The position numbers and the translations under genes are program-made. Below the pieces are notes generated by a model. That model searched no databases, had not been told where the DNA came from, and saw only the letters and a list, made by a program, of their open reading frames with translations. This document shows, piece by piece, positions 22,696-28,670 of a stretch of 28,670 nt of DNA. Positions within the stretch are counted from its first letter, which is position 1; each line of letters begins with the position of its first letter. Origin of the DNA: DATLFP01 sp035540955 (lineage in GTDB: Bacteria > Actinomycetota > Acidimicrobiia > Acidimicrobiales > CADCSY01); assembly GCA_035540955.1 (NCBI GenBank), contig DATLFP010000023.1, positions 1 through 28,670 of the forward strand, read 5' to 3'.

Positions 22696-25600
22696 CTACG
22701 CGACCTTCTCGCTGACGACCTTCGACGACGCGCCCGGCTGCATCGTGACGCCGTAGAGCATGTCGGCGGTCTCCATCGTGCGCTTCTGGTGGCTGACGAC
22801 GATCATCTGCGCCTCGCGCCGGAACTCGTCGAGCAGATCGAGGAACCGGCTGAGGTTCACGTCGTCGAGAGCGGCCTCGACCTCGTCGAGCAGGTAGAAG
22901 GGCGAGGGCCGGCTGCGGAACACGGCGAACAGGAACGCCAGCGCGGTGAGCGAGCGCTCGCCGCCCGACAGCAGCGACAGCTTGCGGACGTTCTTGCCCG
23001 ACGGCCGGGCCTCGACCTCGATGCCGGTCGAGAGCGGGTCGTCGGGGTCGGTGAGCTTGAGCGACCCGTGGCCGCCGGGGAACAGCGTCTCGAACAGCGC
23101 CGTGAAGTTCTGCGACACATCGGCGAACGCGGCGCTGAACACGTTGACGATCTCGGCGTCGACCGCCTTGATGACCCGGGCCAGCTCCCGCCGGGACGTC
23201 TTCACGTCTTCCAGCTGGGACTCGAGGAACTGGTTGCGCTCCTGCAGCGCGGTGAACTCCTCGAGGGCGAGCGGGTTGATCGGGCCCATCAGCCGCAGCT
23301 CGCGCTCGAGCTCGCGCAGGCGGGCGGCGGCCGAGGTGCCCTCCGGGAGCGGCGGGCACTCGGCGGCGATGGCGGCGTCGGGCTCGCAGTCGAGCTCGCG
23401 CCGCAGGGTCTCCGTCGCCCCCTCCAGCCGGATCTGCAGCTCCTGGTGCTCCAGCTCGGCGCGCTGCATGCGCTCGCGCAGCCCCTCGAGCGTGCGCTCG
23501 GCCTCGGCCCGGGACCGCCGCAGCCCGTCGAGCCGCTCGGCCGTGGCCCGCTGGGCCTCCGACTGGCGGCGACGGCCCTCGCGCAGCTCGGCGAGCCAGC
23601 CGTCGACCTGGGTGCTGCGGGCGGCGAGCAGGTCGGCGAGGCGGTCGGTGACCGCCAGCTTGCGGTCGAGCTCGACCCGCCGCGCCGCGGCCTCGTCGGC
23701 CTGGGCCACGTTGCGGGACAGCGCCTCGTCGACCTCGGCCAGCCGGTGCTGCAGGTACCCCCGCCGCTCCTCGAGCCCGGTGGCCCGAATCTCGAGGTCG
23801 GTGCGCAGGGCGCCGACCGCGGCCGCCCGCTCCTCGAGCCGGTTGCGGGCCGCCGACATGGCCCGGACCTGCTCGGCGGCCGCCGCCTCCTCGGCCTCGA
23901 GCCCGGGCAACGCCATCTGCAGCTCGTCGGTGCGGGCCCGCTCCTGCTCGATGCGGGCCGACAGCTCGGCCAGGTGCTGGCGGACGGCGTCGGACTCGCC
24001 GGTGGCGTCGGCGATCTCGTCGTCGATGCGGGCGAGCGCCTCGGCCAGCGCCGACAGTCGGCTGCGGTTGTCGGACAGGGCGCGGGTGAGCTCGACCTCG
24101 CGGTGGCGGGCGTCGGCCAGCGCCGACCGGGCGGCGTCCAACGTCCGCTCGGCGGCGGCCAGGGCGCCGGCCGCCTCCTCGGCCCGGGTGCGGGCCTCCT
24201 CGAGCGCGGCGCCGGTCGCACCGGCACCGGCCGCCCCCACCCGCCACCCGGAGGCGGCGAAGCGGTCGCCGGCGCGGGTCACGATCACGGCATCGGGATG
24301 GGCGAGGGAGGCGTCGAGCGCCGCGGTCCAGTCGCCGTCGACGGCGACGGCGGCGACCAGCAGCGCGTCGAGCGCCCGCGCCACCTCGGGGCGCGACGAC
24401 CGGACGTGGCGCCGGACCGGCTCGCCCACCGCCGGCGCCGACGGCGACGACGGAGCCGGCGTGCCGAGGGCGAGCACCGCGCCCTCGCCGAGCGCGGTGA
24501 GGGCGCGCCGCGCGCCGTCGGCGCCCCCGGCCACGACCACCGCGCCGAGCGCGGGGCCCACGGCCGCCTCGAACGCGGCCTCCCAGCCGGGGTCGACCTC
24601 GACGACGTCGAGCAGGGTGCCGAGCACCCCCTCCACACCGGCGATGCGCTCGGCGCCGGCGCGCGCCCGGGCGTCGTCGAGTGCGCTGGCCAGCGCGTCG
24701 GCCCGCGCCGCCCACGCCGACCGGTCGGCGTCGGCGCCCCGCAGCGCGGCCTCGGCCGCCGCCAGGTTCTCCTCGGCGTCGACGCGGGCCGACTCGGCGG
24801 TGACGAGCTCGTGGTCCAACCGGGGGTCGGCGGCCTCGGCCGCCGCCAGGTCTTCGCGCCGCTGCCGGGCCTCGGCGGCCAGTCGCTGGGCCTTCTCGGT
24901 GAGCGAGCTCAAGCGCGACTCGAGCCGCGACGACTCGAGGTCGACCCGCTGGATCCCCGACTGCAGCGCGGCCAGCTCGCCCCGCACCTCGGCGGCCGCG
25001 CCGCTCGTCATGGGCACGCCCTCGCCCCAGCGGGCCTCGAAGCTCGCCTTCTCCGCCGCCAGGTCGGCCTCGGCCTCGGCCAGGCGCTCCGCCTCGGGCA
25101 GCAGCCCCTCCGCCTCGGCGTCGAGCTCGGCCAGCTCGGAGCGCAGGCGGGCGGCCTCGGCCTCGTGGGTGGCGATGACGGCCATGTCGACGGCGACGGC
25201 GCGGTCGCGCTCGAGCCCCCGCCGGCGCTCGGCCAGCACCGCGGCCAGGCCCCGGGCCCTCTCGTGCAGGCGCTCGGCGCGCACGAGCGCGTCGCCCAGG
25301 TCGTCGGCGCCGAGCGCCGACAGCTCGGCCTCGGTGGCGAGCACGGCGGCGTCGAGCCGGGCCAGCTCGTCGCGGGTCGACCGCTCGTCGGTGCTCAGCT
25401 GCGTGCGGGTCTGGGCGCCGCCCTCGAGCCGCTGCCGGAGCGAGGCCAGCTCCCGGCCGGCCACGAAGAGCCGGATGGCGGTCAGCTCCTGCACCAGCTC
25501 GCCGTGGCGGCGGGCGGCCTCGGCCTGGCGCTCGAGGGGGCGCAGCTGGCGGCGCACCTCGCGCAGCAGGTCGGACAGGCGCAGCAGGTTGCCCTCGGTC

Positions 25601-26148
25601 GCCTCGAGCCGGCGCTCGGCCTTCTCCTTGCGCTTGCGGTACTTGAGGACCCCGGCCGCCTCCTCGATGATCGAGCGGCGGTCCTCGGGGCGGGCGTTGA
25701 GGACCGCGTCGAGCATGCCCTGGCCGACGATCACGTGCTGCTGGCGCCCCACGCCCGAGTCGCTGAGGAGGTCCTGCACGTCGAGGAGCCGGCACGGCAC
25801 GCCGTTGATCGCGTACTCGCTGTCGCCGTTGCGGAACAGCGTGCGGCTGATCGACACCTCGGCGAGATCGATGGGGAGCATCCCCGAGGTGTTGTCGATC
25901 GTGAGGTGGACCTCGGCCCGCCCCAGCGCCGCCCGCTTGGCGGTGCCGGCGAAGATGACGTCTTCCATCTTCCCCGACCGCACCGTGCGCGGCCCCTGGG
26001 CGCCGAGCACCCAGGCGACGGCGTCGACGATGTTGGACTTCCCGCTCCCGTTCGGGCCGACCACGACGGTGACGCCGGGCTCCAGCTCCAGCGTCGTGGT
26101 GTCCGCGAACGACTTGAACCCCTTGAGGGTCAGCGACTTCAGGAACAT
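22696..26148 (-). CDS. smc: chromosome segregation protein SMC
   Basis: SMC (1150 residues), the condensin ATPase that organises and segregates the chromosome. The N-terminal ATPase half begins MFLKSLTLKGFKSFADTTTL, with Walker A GPNGSGKSN at residues 31-39 (Lys37). Long Ala/Glu/Arg/Leu-rich coiled coils run at about 165-500 and 680-1000. A globular hinge lies at about 515-655 (GVEGVLGTLLDVVEVDPGWEAAFEAAVG, ASGWRVGAAG). The C-terminal half has signature LSGGERSLTALAFLFAVF and Walker B PFYLLDEVEAALDD, then VSHQKRTMETADMLYGVTM. ATG at 26148 matches the family start; GTG at 26181 adds 11 unrelated residues. Partner genes scpA and scpB are not in the window. Confidence 0.96.
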   Translation of the reverse strand: MFLKSLTLKGFKSFADTTTLELEPGVTVVVGPNGSGKSNIVDAVAWVLGAQGPRTVRSGKMEDVIFAGTAKRAALGRAEVHLTIDNTSGMLPIDLAEVSISRTLFRNGDSEYAINGVPCRLLDVQDLLSDSGVGRQQHVIVGQGMLDAVLNARPEDRRSIIEEAAGVLKYRKRKEKAERRLEATEGNLLRLSDLLREVRRQLRPLERQAEAARRHGELVQELTAIRLFVAGRELASLRQRLEGGAQTRTQLSTDERSTRDELARLDAAVLATEAELSALGADDLGDALVRAERLHERARGLAAVLAERRRGLERDRAVAVDMAVIATHEAEAARLRSELAELDAEAEGLLPEAERLAEAEADLAAEKASFEARWGEGVPMTSGAAAEVRGELAALQSGIQRVDLESSRLESRLSSLTEKAQRLAAEARQRREDLAAAEAADPRLDHELVTAESARVDAEENLAAAEAALRGADADRSAWAARADALASALDDARARAGAERIAGVEGVLGTLLDVVEVDPGWEAAFEAAVGPALGAVVVAGGADGARRALTALGEGAVLALGTPAPSSPSAPAVGEPVRRHVRSSRPEVARALDALLVAAVAVDGDWTAALDASLAHPDAVIVTRAGDRFAASGWRVGAAGAGATGAALEEARTRAEEAAGALAAAERTLDAARSALADARHREVELTRALSDNRSRLSALAEALARIDDEIADATGESDAVRQHLAELSARIEQERARTDELQMALPGLEAEEAAAAEQVRAMSAARNRLEERAAAVGALRTDLEIRATGLEERRGYLQHRLAEVDEALSRNVAQADEAAARRVELDRKLAVTDRLADLLAARSTQVDGWLAELREGRRRQSEAQRATAERLDGLRRSRAEAERTLEGLRERMQRAELEHQELQIRLEGATETLRRELDCEPDAAIAAECPPLPEGTSAAARLRELERELRLMGPINPLALEEFTALQERNQFLESQLEDVKTSRRELARVIKAVDAEIVNVFSAAFADVSQNFTALFETLFPGGHGSLKLTDPDDPLSTGIEVEARPSGKNVRKLSLLSGGERSLTALAFLFAVFRSRPSPFYLLDEVEAALDDVNLSRFLDLLDEFRREAQMIVVSHQKRTMETADMLYGVTMQPGASSKVVSEKVA

Positions 26149-26206
26149 CGGACCCGACCGTAGAGCCTGGGTGCTTGACACGCGCGGACCGGCCGGGCGG
26201 TCGGCC

Positions 26207-27040
26207 TCAGACCTGACAGGAGGGGCAGTAGTACGTGGACCGGCCGGCGTACTTGGCCTTGCCGATGGCGTGGCGGCACCGCTTGCAGGGCTGGCCGTCG
26301 CGGGCGTACACGTTGTGCTGCAGCTGCATCTGGCCGGTCTCGCCGTAGAGGTCGCGGTAGGTCTCGTCGGCGAGCGACGAGCCCCGCTGCTTGATCGCCT
26401 CGTTCAGCACCTCGCCGATGGCGCGGTAGAGGCGGCGCACCTCCTGGATCGACAGCGTGTTCGACGGGCGGTCGTAGCGCAGGCCCGCCTCCCACAGGAT
26501 CTCGTCGCTGTAGATGTTGCCGATGCCGGCGACGAACTTCTGGTCCATGAGCACGGCCTTCAGCTGCGCCTTGCGGGCCACGAGCCGCGAGCCGAAGTCG
26601 TTCCAGGACATCACGTCCTCGATCGGGTCGAAGCCGAGCTCGCCGAGCTCGGGCCACTCCTCGGCCAGCCGCTCCTTCGCGACCACGAACAGCTCGCCGA
26701 AGGTCCGGGTGTCGACGTAGCGGAGCTGGCCGCCCTGGGTGAAGGTGATCACCACGTGGGTGTGCTTGATGGTCGGGTCCTTGACCGCCACCTTGAGCAG
26801 CTGGCCGCTCATCCCGAGGTGGACGACGAGGAGGTCATCGCCCACGTCGATCAGGAGGTTCTTGCCGCGGCGCGACACCGCCTCGATCTTCTGGCCCTCG
26901 AGCCGGGAGGTGAACTGCTTCTTCGTGGAGTGGCGACGGATGGAGCGCAGGCCCGAGACGTCGACGGACTTGATCCGCTTGCCGAGCGCCTCCTTCTCCA
27001 GATCGCGTCGGATCGTCTCGACCTCAGGAAGCTCGGGCAC
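26207..27040 (-). CDS. mutM: formamidopyrimidine-DNA glycosylase
   Basis: MutM/Fpg (277 residues) excises 8-oxoguanine and ring-opened purines. After Met removal the N-terminal Pro2 is the nucleophile, followed by Glu3 (PELPEVETIRRDL). The catalytic Lys60 is in SRRGKNLL, HLGMSGQL is conserved, the helix-two-turn-helix region includes VAGIGNIYSDEILWEAGL, and the C-terminal zinc finger has Cys252, Cys255, Cys272 and Cys275. GTG at 27040 is supported by GGGAGG 6 nt upstream and by the need for Pro at position 2. It overlaps the rnc 3' end by 17 bp. Confidence 0.96.
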   Translation of the reverse strand: MPELPEVETIRRDLEKEALGKRIKSVDVSGLRSIRRHSTKKQFTSRLEGQKIEAVSRRGKNLLIDVGDDLLVVHLGMSGQLLKVAVKDPTIKHTHVVITFTQGGQLRYVDTRTFGELFVVAKERLAEEWPELGELGFDPIEDVMSWNDFGSRLVARKAQLKAVLMDQKFVAGIGNIYSDEILWEAGLRYDRPSNTLSIQEVRRLYRAIGEVLNEAIKQRGSSLADETYRDLYGETGQMQLQHNVYARDGQPCKRCRHAIGKAKYAGRSTYYCPSCQV

Positions 27041-27695
27041 TCAGCACCTCCCACGCCAGCCGGGCCGCCGCCTGCTCGGCCTGCTTCTTCGACCGGCCCT
27101 CCCCGGCGCCGTACTCGACGCCCTGCACCGTCACGGTGGCGAAGAACCGCTTCGCGTGATCGGGCCCGTCGTCGGTCACCGAGTAGGCGGGCAGCGCCTC
27201 GAGCTCGCGCGCCGCCAGCTCCTGGAGCCGGGTCTTGTAGTCCTGGCCGCCGGGGCCGGCGGCCGCCTCGGCGATGCGGTCGCCCATGAGCTCGAGCACC
27301 AGCGACTGGGCCGCCCCCCAACCGCCGTCGAGATACACCGCGCCGATCACCGCCTCGGTGGCATCCGCGAGGATCGACGGCTTCTCCCGCCCGCCGGAGG
27401 CGTCCTCGCCCTTGCCGAGCAGCAGGGCGTCGCCGAGGTCGAGCTCGACGGCGATCTCGGCCAGCGCGGCGGCGCTCACCACCGTGGCCCGCACCTTCGC
27501 CAGCTCGCCCTCGGGGAGCTCGGGATAGGTGCGGAAGATGTGATCGGTGACGACGAGGCCGAGCACGGCGTCGCCCAGGAACTCGAGGCGCTCGTTGGAC
27601 CGGGCCCCGTCGCGCTCGGCGCACCAGGAGCGGTGGGCGACCGACCGCCGCAGCAGATCGGCGTCGCCGAAGACCCAGCCGATGCGGCTGGCCAG
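27024..27695 (-). CDS. rnc: ribonuclease III, with no canonical start codon
   Basis: RNase III cleaves double-stranded RNA in rRNA and mRNA processing. The signature NERLEFLGDAVLG is present (Glu35, Glu38 and Asp42 counted from the CTG). DATEAVIGAVYLDGG follows, then a double-stranded-RNA-binding domain (DYKTRLQELAARE to KKQAEQAAARLAWEVL). The first ATG, GTG or TTG in frame is GTG at 27566, inside the catalytic motif, and would remove all three signature acids. The frame is open further upstream, giving a normal N-terminus (EALASRIGWVFGDADLLRRSVAHRSW), until a TGA about 100 nt before 27695. I placed the start at CTG 27695 (223 residues). ATC at 27702-27704 or another non-canonical codon is possible. 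It follows acpP closely, so translational coupling may help. Confidence 0.85.
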   Translation of the reverse strand: MASRIGWVFGDADLLRRSVAHRSWCAERDGARSNERLEFLGDAVLGLVVTDHIFRTYPELPEGELAKVRATVVSAAALAEIAVELDLGDALLLGKGEDASGGREKPSILADATEAVIGAVYLDGGWGAAQSLVLELMGDRIAEAAAGPGGQDYKTRLQELAARELEALPAYSVTDDGPDHAKRFFATVTVQGVEYGAGEGRSKKQAEQAAARLAWEVLSARAS

Positions 27696-27744
27696 CGCCT
27701 CGATCGCCGCTTCCGGCCCCGGGGGCCCGACGGCGGGAGCGGGG

Positions 27745-28002
27745 TCAGGAGAGTCGGGCGCAGACGTAGTCGACGGCGTCGCGCACCGTCTTCAGGTCCT
27801 CGAGGTCCTCGTCCTCGATCCTGAAGCCGACGGTCCGCTCGCCCACCTCCTCTTCGATGGCCTCGACGAGCTCGATGAGCGCCAGCGAGTCGGCCTGGAG
27901 GTCGTCGACGAAGGACTTGCCCTCGGTCACCTCGCCGGGGTCGATCTCGAGGATGTCGGCGAGGCGGTCGCGGATCAGCTCGAAGACCTGCGTGCGGTCC
28001 AT
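27745..28002 (-). CDS. acpP: acyl carrier protein
   Basis: Acyl carrier protein (85 residues), carrying acyl chains on a phosphopantetheine arm attached to Ser39 in LQADSLALIELVEAIEEEVG. The four-helix pattern is complete (FELIRDRLADILEIDPGEV, SFVDDL, DEDLEDLKTVRDAVDYV) and the protein is strongly acidic. DSLALIE replaces the more usual DSLDLVE. ATG at 28002 has AGGG a few bases upstream; a longer frame to 28077 overlaps plsX and is rejected. The plsX-acpP-rnc order is standard. Confidence 0.95.
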   Translation of the reverse strand: MDRTQVFELIRDRLADILEIDPGEVTEGKSFVDDLQADSLALIELVEAIEEEVGERTVGFRIEDEDLEDLKTVRDAVDYVCARLS

Positions 28003-28054
28003 GGGACCCTGCTCGACGTGGGTCTCTGCGGGCACGGAGCCGGAGGATAGCGAC

Positions 28055-28670
28055 TCACGGGGGGGTGACCGCGGCACGGAGGTGACCGACGAGGTCGCCC
28101 TCCACCATCTCCTTCGCGACTCGAACGGCGTTCACGATCGCTCGCGCCGATGACGACCCGTGGCTGATGATGCACACGCCGTCCACCCCGAGGAGCATGG
28201 CCCCCCCGTGGGTGTCGGGGTCGAGCTCGAGCACCAGCGGCTCGAGGGTGGGCCACAGCGTGTCGAACGCGTTCGCCTCGGTGAGCACGCCGAGCAGGGC
28301 TCGCTGGATGAACCGCAGGCCGCCCTCGAGGGTCTTGAGCGCCACGTTGCCGGTGAAGCCGTCGGTCACGACGACGTCGACGTCGTCGGTCATGAGGTCA
28401 CGGCCCTCGACGTTGCCGATGAACCGGATGCCGGGCGCCTCGGCGAGCAGGGCGTGGGTCTCCTTCACGAGAGGCGTGCCCTTCGTGGCCTCCTCGCCGA
28501 TCGACAGCAGGCCGACCCGGGGGGCGTCGAGGCCGTAGCGGGCGGTGGCGAACGCCGAGCCCATCTGCGCGAACTGCACGAGCCAGTCGGCCTGCACCTC
28601 GGCGTTGGCGCCGGCGTCGAGCAGGACGGTGGGGGTGGCGCCGGGGACGGGGATCGGGGTGGCGATGGCG
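28055..28670 (-). CDS. plsX: phosphate acyltransferase PlsX (3' part, start beyond window)
   Basis: The C-terminal roughly 205 residues of PlsX, which makes acyl-phosphate from acyl-ACP for phosphatidic acid synthesis. The frame is open to the right edge. The reading there is TPTVLLDAGANAEVQADWL, followed by VQFAQMGSAFATARYG, VGLLSIGEEATKGTPLVKE, GNVEGRDLMTDDVDVVVTDGFTGNVALKTLEG and LLGVDGVCIISHGSSSARAIVNAV, all family hallmarks. A GTG at 28597 lies inside this conserved region and is not the true start. It ends 52 nt before acpP. Confidence 0.95.
   Translation of the reverse strand, partial: AIATPIPVPGATPTVLLDAGANAEVQADWLVQFAQMGSAFATARYGLDAPRVGLLSIGEEATKGTPLVKETHALLAEAPGIRFIGNVEGRDLMTDDVDVVVTDGFTGNVALKTLEGGLRFIQRALLGVLTEANAFDTLWPTLEPLVLELDPDTHGGAMLLGVDGVCIISHGSSSARAIVNAVRVAKEMVEGDLVGHLRAAVTPP

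Noticed and set aside
26175..26180. Perfect TTGACA on the plus strand in the smc/mutM gap
   Set aside because: No -10 element lies 16-18 bp downstream and no plus-strand gene follows. It is probably coincidental.
26149..26206. Short GACCG...CGGTC hairpin between smc and mutM as a terminator
   Set aside because: The stem is only 5 bp in very GC-rich sequence and has no U tract; chance occurrence is likely.
22087..27289. Very long plus-strand open frames (1358 and 1447 codons) across smc, mutM and rnc
   Set aside because: They are antisense to smc, mutM and rnc, whose motifs are unmistakable. The products are low-complexity Arg/Leu/Gly/Ala or Ser/Arg runs typical of the complement of high-GC coding DNA.

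Overview
The window is a high-GC, gene-dense chromosomal segment of an actinomycete. I infer class Acidimicrobiia, but this was not checked by any search. The evidence is the actinobacterial housekeeping order plsX-acpP-rnc-mutM-smc-ftsY-ffh-rpsP-khpA-rimM ... trmD-rplS-lepB-DUF2469-yraN ... comM-dprA-xerC-whiG, an Actinobacteria-type DUF2469 protein, a WhiG-type sigma factor and a Glu-type RpiB. Almost all genes lie on the minus strand and are packed with 4-bp start/stop overlaps. Only rpiB and one 37-residue membrane protein are on the plus strand. No tRNA, rRNA, CRISPR array or insertion sequence was seen, and no gene-free stretch exceeds about 135 bp.

Layout, left to right. 1-4355 (minus): whiG, xerC, dprA and comM, read comM to whiG. 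The comM start is preceded by a 12-bp perfect inverted repeat that would bury its ribosome-binding site. 4450-5824: rpiB (+), a crotonase-fold acyl-CoA isomerase-like gene (-) and a tiny membrane protein (+). 5826-8230 (minus): yraN, DUF2469, lepB, rplS and trmD. 8245-8290: a 21-bp perfect hairpin. 8300-17166 (minus): a five-gene transporter operon inserted between rimM and trmD, which are usually adjacent. 17275-19707: rimM, khpA, rpsP and ffh. 19781-19839: a second palindrome sharing a core with the first. 19839-22668: a cupin, a small membrane protein, ftsY and a Ca2+/Na+-type exchanger. 22696-28670: smc, mutM, rnc, acpP and the 3' part of plsX, which runs off the right edge.

The most unusual part is 8300-17166. 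Reading on the minus strand, it encodes an anchored branched-chain-amino-acid-type binding protein, a fused LivH-LivM permease, and a single polypeptide joining a complete MFS permease to a LivF-like and then a LivG-like ATPase. Two exported proteins of unknown function follow. All four internal junctions are 4-bp ATGA or GTGA overlaps, so the five proteins are probably made together and act as one envelope-associated uptake or sensing system. An MFS carrier covalently tied to the two nucleotide-binding domains of a HAAT-type ABC transporter is the best candidate here for an undescribed system.

The remaining genes cover ribosome and tRNA maturation (rpsP, khpA, rimM, trmD, rplS, rnc), protein targeting and processing (ffh, ftsY, lepB), lipid synthesis (plsX, acpP), chromosome maintenance and repair (smc, mutM, xerC), and DNA uptake (dprA, comM). 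The reading frame of rnc has no ATG, GTG or TTG upstream of its catalytic motif, so its start must be non-canonical or the sequence locally wrong.
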